From assembly GCA_014905825.1 (NCBI GenBank), contig JACGCN010000007.1, positions 1,736,001 through 1,800,000 on the forward strand: 64,000 nt of DNA, written 5' to 3'. Origin of the DNA: Lyophyllum atratum (Eukaryota; Basidiomycota; Agaricomycetes; Agaricales; Lyophyllaceae). The notes beneath the pieces are model-generated. The model was not told the DNA's origin. It did not search any database and saw nothing but the letters and a program-made list of their open reading frames with translations. Positions 48,221-60,367 of this stretch are shown piece after piece (positions within the stretch are counted from its first letter, which is position 1; each line of letters opens with the position of its first letter). Position numbers and translations under genes: made by a program.

Positions 48221-49978
48221 CTAGAATCCTTCGGTGGGGCGACGAATGGCTCTGCCTTTTTTGTCACGATAAAATAGCACATCGCCTGCAGTCACACCAT
48301 CAACTTCTCCAGCTCAAAATGATTGACTGAACGATCCACTTACCATCGTCCTCAACAAACTGGCACTTATTATAATTATCCCAAAGGGCTTCGAAAGCTG
48401 GTCTGTCAGAGGACAGGTAGTGATCACCGATGAACTCTTTCAGATGCTTTGTCGCTCGCTCCCCGTTATCTATCGTCTCGTGGTCAGGTTTAATAGCAGA
48501 GTATAGCCTTCACGTCACGTACAAAATGGTAGTTTTGGGAAAAACTGTGGATGGTTATCAGTCGACATCTTGGGCGCAATATGATTACACGTACGTGGTG
48601 AATGACATGGTAGTGAGCAACGTCATGGAGGAAGAAACGTCCTTGCCAGCCCAAGAATGGTCTGTCCACTGTAGCCGCCGCGCCGCGTTGAACATTCCAC
48701 GCCTTATTGCGATAGTGAGGTACTACTGGATCGGTGTGGTGCAGATACGTGATCATAATGACTGAAAAAAGCGCGTCAGAAACTCCCTGGAAGGAATTTA
48801 AGGGATCGCTTACACCAGTGCGTGACTAAGAGCCATGGAATACCGTAGTACTTGACCACCTCTGAGAAACCATAGACCGAGGAAGCATGTCTCAGGATTA
48901 AGATCACGGAGCTGATTCCCAGATTTGACATAATCACGGCATTGCGTTGGCTGTTCATGAAGAGAATAGAGTTCGCTGCATGCTGGTGTGAGCAAGGAGC
49001 ACATGAAGTCGCGTTTCGTTGACTTACGGTCAAAATGGTTCGTCCATTTTGGGTAGTTTGGCTGTCCAGAGACGTTGAAGACTATGAGACCAGTTAAGTG
49101 ACGTCTCTAGGGTCAGAAAAGGAACATACGAAGGTAGGCCGGGAACGCGAGCAGTTGCTGGCGAATCAGCATATAAAGGGTATAAATGGGGGTATCGCCT
49201 AGAATCTCGTCGTAGTCTATTGCCGTAGCTTTATCTTGCTCGGGAAGACCCAACCCACTCCTCGTCTTAGGAACATACACTTCATCGCGTTCCATGGAGG
49301 CATGATTAGAATGGTGGCGGTGATGAGAAATCTTCCAGCTGAAGTACGGGGTGAAGAGGAATGAATGAACGACCTTCGTTGATTACTTCGATAAGTCAGA
49401 TCTCAGACCAAGTAAAATCATGACTCACGAAACCGATAGAATCATTCAGGGTTCTGTAGTCAGAGAATCCCCCGTGACCGCACTGGAGAGAAATGGAAAA
49501 TCAGCGTAAGCAGGGGAGGGTAATTATTGAGTTGCCTTACCTCGTGGCCTATGACCCAAATCCCGGTGAATATAAGACCCTGGAACCACCAGCTAACAGG
49601 CGTCAACGCAGTCTCCCCCGCCTTGAAGATAATACAGGACTTACTACACAGCCCACGCGGACCATCGCAGCAGCTCAGCGACCAAAGGAGTCACAGACGC
49701 ATTCACATCAGAGCGGGCGAAGAATGGATCAATATAGGTTGCAAGGGACCACGCCAAAGCTGCAAACGAGATATCGCGACCTAGGTAAGCGAGACCTCTC
49801 GTCGTTTGCTTGACGAAGAGATCCTGAGGTATAGCATCCCTGATCTGCTTCAGGGACCTGCAACGCTGAGATTAGATTAGATTGACAAGACGCAAGATTG
49901 ACGTACCAAGGCATAGGAGTGAATTGGGGGAGGTCATCTTCACGGTATTTCTGGTCGGCACTGAGGTGCGAGGATGTC
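48221..49978 (-). CDS. FAD2-like fatty acid desaturase B
   Basis: This is a second ER di-iron acyl desaturase. Exons read from the ATG at 49978: a short N-terminus ending FTPMPW, then SLKQIRDAIPQDLFVKQTTR, GIWVIGHECGHGGFSDY (box 1), SWKISHHRHHSNHASMERD (box 2), VYVPKTRSGLG and TPIYTLYMLIRQQLL. Then come a region with HYRNKAWNVQRGAAATVDRP and HDVAHYHVIHHFFPKLPFYN (box 3). They end FVEDDG and DVLFYRDKKGRAI with stop at 48221-48223. The boxes match the delta-12 pattern (HECGH, HRxHH, HVxHH) more closely than desaturase A does. It shares intron positions and order with A, so they are paralogues. This gene is a candidate delta-12 desaturase or acetylenase supplying a linoleate- or crepenynate-type precursor (inference). 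Confidence 0.9.
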
Positions 49979-50982
49979 ATCGTATAATAGAACCCACGAA
50001 CTTCGAAGAGAAATGGCGAAATTTGGTGGGACCCACCCACGCGTCGTACTTATACATCAGACGGCATCTCGCTGAAGAGACATTGTCCATCTTGCCATCT
50101 TGTGACTTCATGGCAGCAGGCGGATGATATATGTGTTATCCACAACAATCATTAAACCGGTCTTCTTTCGCTGTGCGATATTGCAAACGCACCGAGAACA
50201 CCAGATCCGAATGATGAGCATATCGGCTCGAAACAGTCGATGGAGGCGCGATGACCCGCATCGTATTACGCCATGTGCGCTCAAACCGAGAATTCGCAGC
50301 ATTCACAGGTATAGAGGGGCCAGAATAGAATCTGACTCCAGTTTCTGATTGGACACGCCCATTTCGATGTATACTGTAGCACGAGAAAGCGGTGCTGCGC
50401 GATGCCACCACTTCTGTACAATAATGACGCTGATGCCGGGAAGAAGGTTCTTGCCATAGCTAATTGGCCGTGTTCCGATGAAATGCCAGAATTTGCAAGA
50501 GTCGGAGTCAAGACTAGTGGGAGTTATCCACATGTTTTGACGCACCGCGAATCGCCCGCGGATCTCCGATCCCGACACTCCCTAACAGTACAACAATGAT
50601 CTGGTGTGGATGGAAAATAACGCATGGCTTCTTACTTGTCTGTTTACTTTCGTAAAATACTGATGCATGGTGTGGCGACCCAATTTAAATGGCGATGGAG
50701 CGCCTTGGAAAAAAGTTAAGTGTGCATTTGGTGCCCATGATCATCAACGTTGCCGGCGAAGAATGTCCGATGAGTTTTCCAAACGATAAGCGAGGCTACG
50801 AGATCAAACGTGGCCTTGGAACTGGACAGATCCCGTTGAAGCCGGGCCCTAATCGGATCTCCCAAGAAACACAAGCCTTACTGAAATCCGTGCATGTGCG
50901 TCGATAACGATGGCATGCACAGAAATCGTACTTCTGGGACCCAACACTGAAACGCGTTAAGATGATATGGAAATACAATCAA
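49979..50982. other. Intergenic stretch
   Basis: About 1 kb with no gene supported. The left part should carry the promoter of desaturase B. Confidence 0.5.
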
Positions 50983-52962
50983 TCAGAGACGAGGCGACAA
51001 CGCAACTAACAAAGGACCCCTCCTAGTAAGGAAATGGTCATGCAGATCCTCTTCCCATGAGCTGCCGTCGAAACCATCTGCATAGCGAAGATCGAACTTT
51101 TGAATGATGGCACTGGCCACCATCATCATCTCTCTGCGCGCCAAGTTTCTGCCAACACAATTGGCAGGTCCAAAACTAAAGGGGATGAAGGCGTTCACGT
51201 TAAACTTCTGATTCTGGTCGGTGCGTCCCGAAAGCCAGCGCTCTGGAACGAATTCGTCAGTTTTGGGTGAGAAGTACTCGGGATTGTGGTGCATGGAGTA
51301 CGGAGGGATGTAAACTTGAGTTCCTTCTGGAATGAAGCTATCAAAGATGGCATGAGAAACATTTTACGACTAGAACAACAGAGATCATACCGTCCAGAAA
51401 AGACTCGGCCACCGCTACCATCCGGCACCTGTCGGGGTCCGCTGGTGAGCGAGGGAGGCAGAACTCTCAAGCCCTCATTTCTGTGATATCAAAAGTTAGT
51501 CCAGAATTAAAACCCGAAGTAGGATGGCACTATACATGCAAGCCGTGAGGTATGGCAACTGTGAGTGCTTAGATGACGTGAATGGGTTCTCTCCTTTTGG
51601 GATCACACTATCAATCTCGGCTTGCACGCGTTTGAGGCATTCCGGGTGGGACAACAGAAGGTAGAACAGGTTGCTCAAGCCAGTCGCCGTCGTATCTGCG
51701 CCTGCAATCATAGCCAGCCCACTATCGGCGATAGCGTTACGGACAGGGGGACGCTCCTTCTCCAGGCCAGCTTCATCGGACTAAAATCGGTGATCGTTAA
51801 AGAGTCCAGTCGCGGTGGTTGAAGGTAACTGACCAGATGGTACCAGAGGTCTTTCTTTTCCGCACCTTGCTTGATGCGAGCTGTGCCACGTTCGACAGCG
51901 AACCCCCTCAGCTTTAGGATGTTTTTTGAGAGGAATGGTAGGCGTTGCATGGTCGAAACCCCCCAAGGAACTTGAGCGAGGACGGAAAGCGATCTGGAGA
52001 AGCTTGAATGAATGGATTGTTAAGACCGCGTGGATAACGCACATCATGAACTTGTCGAACATAGGTTGAATATTGTCAGGATCAAGGCCGTTGTGGACCA
52101 TACCAAAACCACCGCCGAATCTGGGTCGACCTCTCAGCTCTGATAGGCCTTATATTAAGTATCGACGTACGCCATTTCACCCATGAAGTCCAGCGAAAAG
52201 TAACTGAGCCAGTGAGAGAGATCGACCACGCCGGATTTCGCCTCCGTTGCCAGACGGTCGGTGAGAGTCTCTGCTTCTTTCGCCAGCGCTTCTTCGAAAT
52301 CAGCCAGGGAATCATTGGTGAATGCCCTTGACCAAAGGCGTCGGCGATCTGTGTGAGCCTGGCCCTTCAGGGCAAGAAGGTTGCCCGGAACACGAGGGTC
52401 CTGCCGAGCTTCGTAGTCTAACAGTGACATCCTCAAGTCAAACTGAACACGGAGCGGTAAGAAAATACGTACATCGACCCTTCGGAAGTCCTCCTGGACC
52501 CAGAATAGCCAAGGCAGCATCAACATCACATACAGATAACTCATTCGGGCCTGAGACGATCACATCGTAACGTTAGATTGGCAGAATTCTTCAAGACCAG
52601 CGATGAACTTGCCAATCCGGACGAATGGCCCGTACTTGTCGTGGAGCGCTCTGGTGACCAGGTGTTGATGTCCGTTCCATTGCACCCAACAGCTCCAGAA
52701 TTGGGTTACCTGATGCGATACTTTGGTGAATATCTGAGGCTAAATAGGCCGGGGAAAGCACAATCACCTTCCCTAAGAAAGGTCCAGGGTATTTTGCCAG
52801 TGGGTGGAAAGGAGAAATGCGATATAAGGTGATGGACGAGGCAAGTGTGGTGAGAAACACTCCATACACGCTGAGAACAAACCTGGCGCTTAAGGGCCGA
52901 GGCACACTGGGCGAGAGTAGAAATACAACAGGTTCAAGAAGGAGGATTGCAGCAAGCTTCAC
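50983..52962 (-). CDS. Cytochrome P450 (no. 3)
   Basis: This ER P450 has two or three N-terminal hydrophobic segments, then SPFHPLAKYPGPFLGKV and RIG-PNELSVCDVDAALAIL. The body contains QAHTDRRRLWSRAFTNDSL and SHWLSYFSLDFMGEMA. The I-helix is A-G-A-D-T-T in MIAGADTTATGLSNLF and the K-helix is E-G-L-R in NEGLRVLPPSLTSGP. Then come SMHHNPEYFSPKTDEFVPER and the haem loop FSFGPANCVGRNLARREM with the Cys ligand. All catalytic features are intact. One intron (52551-52612) uses a GC donor. The N-terminal architecture, PGP motif and intron placement match P450 no. 4, so the two are paralogues from the same family, although diverged. Start ATG at 52962; stop at 50983. It diverges from the cyclase-like gene across ~760 bp. 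Confidence 0.9.
52551..52612 (-). other. GC-AG intron in P450 no. 3
   Basis: The conserved R-I-G-P-N segment is reached only if the intron begins G|GCAAGT and ends CTCAG. P450 no. 4 has an intron at the same codon position with a standard GTATGT donor. Confidence 0.7.
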
Positions 52963-53720
52963 GGGGTTCTTAAGTTCATAATTGCGGAAATACAGATGAT
53001 TGAGCTGTGCAACGTGTCAAACAAAACTGGCCCGCCGAGTTGTAATTCAGCTACATACCAGACCCAGTACAACCACCTGCAGAAGTGGGTTCATCGTGGT
53101 AAATGATCCAAGGATTCGTATTCGATGCAGAGCTACGCAGAGGCAAAGTGTGAGCGGCAAAGTACTGGACTGTAGGTTGGGCACCGTGACACGGTGGGGA
53201 AGATGATAGATTGACCGACTTCTTGAATACGCCTTTAACTCGTTCCTCGATCATCACAGTTTCGCTGATTAGGGCGTACGAACCGGCACGCCCGTTAATG
53301 CCACTATGTAATGGTCTGTGATTTGCCATTCCACCAGCTCGGTGTCGCACGGCCCTCGCCGAACAATCTGCTTTGGATATTCTCACATCATTGATTGCCG
53401 TGTCAGATGTGCGTTATCTCTGGATGATGATGATGATCTACCTCCGGTAAAGGAAGGTAAGGTTGAGAGAGCAACAGTTGGAACGCTGACTTTGAGCGTA
53501 TCGTAGGTAAATTGGCAATCCGTATCACAAGACCCCGGCTTTTCTTCAAAACATCATAGCCGGGCTAGGTACCGCACCTGGATCATGCTTCTTGATGCTC
53601 CTTCATCAAGAAGGGCATGTCATCAGTATCATGGTACCCATGGGCAGCTCTGTTGCGGTGTCGTTTATAGATATAAGCCCGGATCCGGAACGCGAGCTCT
53701 AACCACTCAGAACCAAAGAC
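52963..53720. promoter_or_regulatory. Divergent promoter region, P450 no. 3 / cyclase-like gene
   Basis: The two start codons face away from each other with ~760 bp between. A TATA-like TATAGATATAAG at about 53665-53676 lies ~45-55 bp ahead of the cyclase start. No other site is recognised. Confidence 0.5.
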
Positions 53721-55399
53721 ATGTCGCTTCCCACTTTTGACGAACTCCCCAACTTCAAGAACTACCCTGGATGTGCTTGGGATGTGTTCCCGGAGGATGA
53801 TGAACTCGGCACTGTCGGCTTGCTCACAGAGGAGGTTGTCAAACGTGCTGCCCAAGAAGAGATTCGGTAAGAGCTATCTCAATCGAAACGAAAGATCTGC
53901 ATCCTCATACTATGGCCGCTACAGGACTGGAAAGTCCTTCTCTTTGAACTGGTGAGGGTACCGCTCATTCAGCAAGGGGGTTCAATGCTTACCAGATCGT
54001 AAAAAGGCCCGTCAATTTCCCAGAGAACGTTCGTCTGATATCGTTGCGCGTAACGCCTCCCGTTACTGAATATGCTTCCAGCCCATGTTTGCCAGGAAGA
54101 CGCCCGAGGTCACTCACATGTTGAAGTTGCCTGGACTTCTCTCTGTCAGGGATGACGATCTTTACATCGTAAGAATTCGTTTCATCGCAATTCCATGACT
54201 AACATATGATACGTCTCAGAATACCCAATCTGGCACTCAATGGGATGGTATGAAGCATTTCGGCGTTGTTGAACACGGTGTCTACTACAAGGGGTAGATC
54301 TTTCCCAACCCTTCACTAAACGCGGGAGGCTCACGAGGAAACAAAACAGGGTCGCTGCCGACTCGCTTCCCTTGGGCCGTCACGCAATCCCTGATCCCCT
54401 TAACATCGATCCCAAACTTAGCAAGCTCGGAATCCAACGTACATCTCCTTCCGACCCGTCTCTCGCTTGTCTCCTTTCGCTTACACTGCGTCATGTCAGA
54501 CTGGGCCAAACATGGTATCTGTGGCCGCGGTGTTCTCCTCGATCTCGTCCGTTTCTACACTGAAGGTGGCAAGGAGCTTCCCTACGACCCGTTCACCTCC
54601 CACGCCATCGGAGTCGCAGACTTAGAGGCGTGCGCCAAGAAGCAGGGTGTGGAGTTCCGTCAGGGCGACATCCTGATCCTGCGCGTCGGATTCATTCAGA
54701 AATACAATACCACCACCAATGAGGCGCGTGCCGAGCTCGGCGCGAAGGAAGAGCACTGGTCAGTGACTTGATAATTTGCGTTGGCTGTTATTGATGTGTT
54801 GCGCTCCTCCTTAGCGCTGGTATTGATAATTCTGATGACATGAAACGCTTCATCTGGAACAATCATTTTGCTGCCGTGGGTTCTGATCAGCCTGCTTTGG
54901 AGGTAAGGTCCACACGGTTACGTGCCAAGGTCTTGTCTCAAATGTTTGTTTTTCAGTGCTGGCCTCCTGCCGAGGGTACACACCATCTGCACCAGGTGCG
55001 CTATCTCGCCCTCTGATTAACATTCTATGTCGTATTAACTTCTGTCATTTAGACCATGCTTGGGCAAGTTCTGATCGTTTCCAACTATTTGGCTGTCACC
55101 TAACACTTCTTTTTCTTTGACAGCTTGTGGGGCATGCCCATCGGTAAGCCATCTTCTTCTCCCCTGATGCGTCCCAGTTGACATAGTGACGTCGTGGCAG
55201 GTGAATTCTTCGACGTCGAGGAGCTCTCTGCTCACTGCAAGGAGACTGGACGCTACACCTTCTATTTCACTTCCTGGCCACTCTCTATGTATGTTCCATT
55301 GCCCATCATGTCTAAAGGACTTGGTATTGATTTACTACATCTTCTTCACTTAGCATTGGTGGATGTGCCAGCCCCGCCAACGCCGCCGCACAGTTCTAA
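53721..55399 (+). CDS. Cyclase-like metal-dependent hydrolase (kynurenine formamidase fold, PF04199 type)
   Basis: Fungal members act on uncertain substrates; the family includes kynurenine formamidases and small-molecule cyclases or hydrolases. The spliced reading opens with TFDELPNFKNYPG and passes TGKSFSLNWPVNFPEN. It reaches the metal-site region TQSGTQWDGMKHFG, then ADSLPLGRHAIPDPLNIDP, HWAKHGICGRGVLLDL, SHAIGVADLEACAKKQGVEF and GDILILRVGFIQKY. Later exons give NSDDMKRFIWNNHFAAVGSD, LWGMPIGEFFDVEELSAHCK, and a C-terminus ending PANAAAQF with stop at 55397-55399. The Q-W-D-x-x-x-H motif replaces the bacterial H-x-G-T-H-x-D, as is usual in fungal homologues. About ten small introns, no break. 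Its position between two P450s suggests a tailoring or ring-closing role, but this is inference. Confidence 0.85.
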
Positions 55400-55935
55400 G
55401 CTCGATCAGGGTTTCTAGGCGATGTTAGGATACAGGTATCAGGGCGTCGAATACACGAGATAAATTTTGTCAGTTTGTAATCAATCACGAAGATGCATTT
55501 CTTATACTGGCTTCGATGATGGCACGTCGTGAGAGGGGTCTTGGACATATGTCCGTGTTTATCACAGCTATATTCACAAAGCGGGTCAGCGGATGAATGC
55601 CGCTGATGCTGAGAAAATGTATAGGATACATCTCACTTCGGTGTATGCCAGTTGTCTAGGTATCGCATCAACACCGACGGACAAAGTAGTTCTCGAAGCA
55701 AGATATTCATGGTGCGAGTACCCAAAGTTATGGAGAGATGGAATGATCTCGAGCATAATAAGCAGATACCTAGATGGAAGGCCGGTTTGAGATTTTGGCG
55801 AAAAATTTGTGTCAACCTGATGAGAATGCACAGCTTCGTCATGGGGAACCTTGTTTTCTTTCTTTCTTTTTACATCTTACACCCCCTACATTACAAGCAA
55901 AAGAAGAGACCACGAGTCTAGACCCACCCGTAGAA
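55400..55935. other. Convergent intergenic gap
   Basis: About 540 bp between the cyclase and P450 no. 4 stops. Nothing else supported. Confidence 0.5.
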
Positions 55936-57994
55936 TCATACCTTCACAGCACGTGGTTTAACCTCCACCATCAGCGGATAGTCGAATACTGTCGTTCGCA
56001 AGTTGCGGATACCACGGCGGAACTGGTCAACGTCGAAGCCAGGCGCGAGGTTCAGCTCAAGGTTCAGGATCAGGCGCCCGAGCACAAAGCGCAGCTCGTG
56101 AAGCGCAAACGTCTTGGCGATGCAAACGAACCTGCCTGAAGTAGTAGCGTATCTGTCAGCCGATGGGTGTAATGTAAGTGAGGCTACGCGACGCGAAATG
56201 TACCTGACGTGAAAGAAAACATGGCGGACTTGTTTAAGCCAGTACCATCATCTTCCAGCCATCTCTCGGGGCGGAACACCTACGTGATCATAAGCATGTC
56301 GTAGAGCTCTAGAACGTACGAGACGTACCAATGCATCTGGGCCAAAATTATCTTCACTGATTTGCTGGCTGTACGCCGCAAGGGCCACGATTGAGCCCTT
56401 GGGGATCCGGATGCCATCAACGTTGATGCCCTCGTCGGGCACAACGCGCGGTAAGAAGAAAGGCGTCCCTATCCGAAGTGCCTCATTCACCACAGCGTTG
56501 AGGTAAGGTAACTCCGCAAGCTTGTCGAGTTCCAAAGTATCCTTCGGGTCGGAGAAATGCGCGTCCAGCTCCTGCTGCAGCTTCCTGTATATCCTCCGAT
56601 CTGCGAGAATATAGTAAAATGCCATCCCAAGGAGTGTCGCTGTATTGTCGGATCCTACATTCTCGTCAGTTGGTCTGATGCATCCTGATGGTCAGGGTCG
56701 TACCAGCCTGGACAGCAACGAGTGCGTCGATCTCCAACTCTGTGTCGGGGATATGATCTCCAGAAGCTGGATCTCCGGCTAACTAGAAGAGAAGCCTCGG
56801 CAACGGTAAAACGTGGACATGCGAAAAAGGCACGAACAAGGTACGAGGACACGTCTTGAATATCGACGTTCTTGGATTGTTTGACGCGGTTTTGCATCAT
56901 CCTCTGTGCCGCCCTTCGCAATTGGTGGACATCCTGAGAGGCGGGCAGGTGCCAAAGTATGTCAAGCAACCAAGGCGCTTGGCCAAACCTACCTGACGTG
57001 TCAATGGCGCACGCGATACATGGGAAAGGCGATGACATACGAATCGACGATGGCCATGGCCATCTTTCCGCCTCCGACAAGGTTTTCCTTGTCACCATCC
57101 TTCATCAGCTCCTGCGGTGCGTTCAGCAAGGAGATATAAAGTCCACGTGGAGCTACCGCACCAAGTCATTACATCCACCAAAAACCATTTCGCCCTGAGA
57201 AAGGGGATCAATTTCGTAATCTCTCATCGGACGCCAGTCGCCGCACCATGAAATCATATGACCAGTGGGCAAGAGCATCTGCCAAGTCGACGACACCCCT
57301 TGAGGCTGATCTTTCTTGAAGGCATTGTGTGAGTTCCCAGACACGTCTGTCCATCGGGTAGCAATACTGTGTGAAGCTGCCAGGTGTCATGAGTCAGATG
57401 CTGGCAGATACACGGAGACTACGATTACTTACGCGTTGGCGGTGAACCCCGCGGACCAGATGCGCTTGCGAGCAGCATGCTCCTCACGCGTATGCTTGAA
57501 AAAGAGCGAGACGCCAGGCACATGCCCGGGACTGTTATAGGATGGACCCTTGTCCATGACGGGGGATGAGTAGAGAATTCCAGCCGCAGAAGACGAGTTG
57601 ATCGACAGGTGATTTGGCCCTAACACGAATAAGCGATACTATTATGACTTGGATAGTTCAACATACCTATTCGCACGAACTTGCCATATTTTTTGTGAAG
57701 TAAGTCGAGGGTGACATGTCGATAACCATGGAAGGACGAAATCACGAGACGAAGAGTGCTGATACGCCATAATATGGGTCCGGGGAACGCGGCGAGAGGG
57801 TGGTAAGGCGAGAGGCGATAACAGAGTGTAGATAGTATCAGGGCGGAGGCGTAAGTAGCCAATAATTGAAAGGTTTTCCATAGGTCCTCTCTCACTGATA
57901 GGCTTGAGTGCAGGTGAACTCCCAAGTATAACGTGATAAAACAAGTTGCAAAAGCGAGGAAAGCGTGGTCGCCTCTGACCTCACGACGATTCAA
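55936..57994 (-). CDS. Cytochrome P450 (no. 4)
   Basis: This ER P450 has hydrophobic N-terminal helices, then SPYHPLAAFPGPILWRIS, KKYGKFVRIG and PNHLSINSSSAAGILYSS. The body includes RKRIWSAGFTANA, WELTQCLQERSASRGVVDLA and FGQAPWLLDILWHLPASQ. The I-helix is A-G-S-D-N-T in VAVQAGSDNTATLLGMA. The K-helix is E-A-L-R in VVNEALRIGTPFFLPR. The haem loop, split by an intron, reads FSFTSGRFVCIAKTFALHEL, keeping F-x-x-G-R-x-x-C but with Ala instead of the last Gly. C-terminus near VEVKPRAVKV, stop at 55936-55938. It is a full-length paralogue of P450 no. 3. Start at 57994. It diverges from the methyltransferase across ~720 bp. Confidence 0.88.
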
Positions 57995-58710
57995 GACTAC
58001 CCATGTTCCCTTGATACAGATCAGATTAGACGCAGGCGTCAGACGTCACGAAAGACGTACAAAGCCTGCTATGCAGGAGCATCCCAACGACAACAAGGAG
58101 CAGCAAGACATGTTGAGGGGATGGGAACTTATCCCTTGCGAGGTGTAAGATAGGCAGTTCGAAGTAACGTCAGGAATCCTCCGCCATGCCGGACAAATAC
58201 AGCGCTCTCCATCAGCTTCCTGGTCGCCTCCGTTTCATCATCGTGGGGGGATTATTAGCACAGAACATGCTGCCGACCGGAACAAAGTATTGGATTCCAT
58301 AGACATCTGATAGCAGTGATGAACGGCACTCGAGGTAATAATATGTGGATGAGTGGATGCGTATGGCGCCCCACAAGGAATTTTTTGATCACGCTGCAGC
58401 TTGTTTGTACACGAGTGCTAGTTCGATCAAGTGGCAACATCTACGGTTGTACGGTTGAACCTCAACTATCACTATCATATCAGCTCTTTTGAGCATGCTC
58501 TTTTCAGTCTGCGGCAGGTCAGCGCTGGGTCCTGATATATGATATTTGCACCGCCTTGCTCCGGCACTGGTGATGCCCGCCAAGGCTGAATTCGCGTTCT
58601 GATTGTGCTTCTTCCACTGATGTCCATTCCGGATCCGTGAACAATATTGGAGGCGGAGTACAAAGGGGACCACATCCTTCGCAGCCCACGCTATCTCAAA
58701 AACCTCAAGA
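57995..58710. promoter_or_regulatory. Divergent promoter region, P450 no. 4 / methyltransferase
   Basis: About 715 bp between divergent starts; both promoters must lie here. No motif recognised. Confidence 0.5.
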
Positions 58711-59470
58711 ATGGATCCCTCTCACGTCAAGCTCGTCCTAACAGGATTGTCTGCAGCTGGGTACTGGTACTCCTTAACTCCACCCGATTACCCTTCCGAC
58801 AAAGACCAGCTTCATGTCGATGGGTTCTTCGGGTTTATCGCCCACAACCTCTCCCGTATTTCCAAAGTGAGCTATAGATGTTCTTGGCAAAAAGTACCCG
58901 AACTCACCAATCGCTCAGACAGCCATTGTTACTGCAATGATCTTCGAGATGCTTACCATCGCCGCCATTCAGTACCCCACCTCACCACAGTCGTCGCTCG
59001 TCTTGTCGCGTATATGTAACGTCTCGAATCCTCGCTCCATCTCCGCCGTGTCTCCTCTTTTCTTATTCGGAGCTTCCCTCGTTATATCGAACGCCTTGGT
59101 TCGCGCATGGTGTTATCACAGCCTCGGCACTCTCTTCACTTTCCAGATCACTATTCGTAAGGACCACCGTCTGATTAAAACGGGCCCATACGCGTATGTG
59201 CGGCACCCAGGCTACACTGCTCTCATTCTCGTCATCCTCGGCGCCAACATCATGCTCGCCGAGAGCGGAGGCTGGATCCAGCAATGCAATCTAAACCACA
59301 CATTCGTTGGAATGCTGCTCTACGCTTTCCATTTCCTCAGCATCTTCTCAACGACGAGCATGTTGCGGAGAGGGAAAATCGAAGATGAGGGTTTGAAGAA
59401 GGTGTTTGGTGATGAATGGGCCGTATACAGTCGGAAGGTGCCTTGTAGATTCATCCCAGGAGTTCTGTAG
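58711..59470 (+). CDS. Isoprenylcysteine carboxyl methyltransferase-like protein (ICMT/Ste14 family)
   Basis: This is a polytopic membrane methyltransferase using S-adenosylmethionine. The classic role is carboxyl methylation of prenylated proteins, but fungi carry several paralogues of unknown target. Exons 58711-58866 and 58919-59470 give 235 residues. The C-terminal half holds the family core: TIRKDHRLIKTGPYAYVRHP (cofactor-binding R-H-P), GYTALILVILGANIML, RRGKIEDEGLKKVFGDEWAV and YSRKVPCRFIPGVL. Several hydrophobic segments precede it. The 52-nt intron has GTGAGC/CTCAG ends. Start ATG just ahead of a coherent exon. It is a possible O-methylation step in the cluster; a housekeeping role is equally open. 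Confidence 0.88.
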
Positions 59471-60367
59471 CTACGATTACAGGTCTTGCAGCTCTCCGAG
59501 ATACGGAGAAATCAAGGAACTCTTGCTTCTCTTTCCCTATTCACTTCTTGCACAACATACCCAGCTAATTATAGCTCGTCACTCCAGGCTCTAATTCTGA
59601 GATCCCACCTCCACGCGCACTTGATAGACTTCTCAAGGCGCCATTATTCGCGACATCGTCGTTTGATAAATTGACGAAGCACTTGGGAGTCGACAGAGAA
59701 TTTGATTCAAGGTCTCCAGTCCCACAAGGCTCCCATCACTGTGCCGATGCCCTATCCAATTCAAAGATAGGAAGGATCGCTCTATATGTTAATCAAAACA
59801 CATCTGCGGCGTATTTCAAGAGCTATGTAGACCCTGATGAGCACGTTCGCGCCATGCCATCTAGTATCCGTCGTCATCGTATGTTCTCAGGGCATATCGG
59901 GGACCCGATGCTAGACTATCCGACGTGATGGGAGAATCATTGCCATGAAACGTTTTCGCTGACTTCTTCAAAAAAGAAGACCATCATGGTCAATCTAAAC
60001 ACAGTGAGTGAACCGGTTCAACAGCTTGATGGGCTCAGTAGGTGTTATCGCATCACCTTGTGGCAGAGCTGCCGTCAACATCCAGGCATCAAAAAAATTC
60101 GGCCGCATCACGATCACAAGGTGTACCTCCCAACACCTTCTCCATGATCATTGTTCCCACTCTATCCCCGTCGATCTGCGCACCTGCAAATGGGACTATG
60201 TATGTACTTAGAGCCGCGTGGGCTTATTACGACTTCGGAACAAGTTAAACGACGACAAGTTCTCCTCTGTACCCACCGGACTTCCATCTAGCTAGCCCAG
60301 GGCTGCCGACCTCCCCCCTCCCTGCTCCGAATTTCTAACAGGCGTCTGAGACGAATATCCTGCGATA
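59471..60367. other. Intergenic stretch
   Basis: An 85-codon ORF at 59671-59928 is the only sizeable frame; it has no recognisable motif and I do not call it a gene. Confidence 0.45.

Noticed and set aside
59671..59928. 85-codon ORF
   Set aside because: No motif, no clean extension by splicing; length is within chance expectation.
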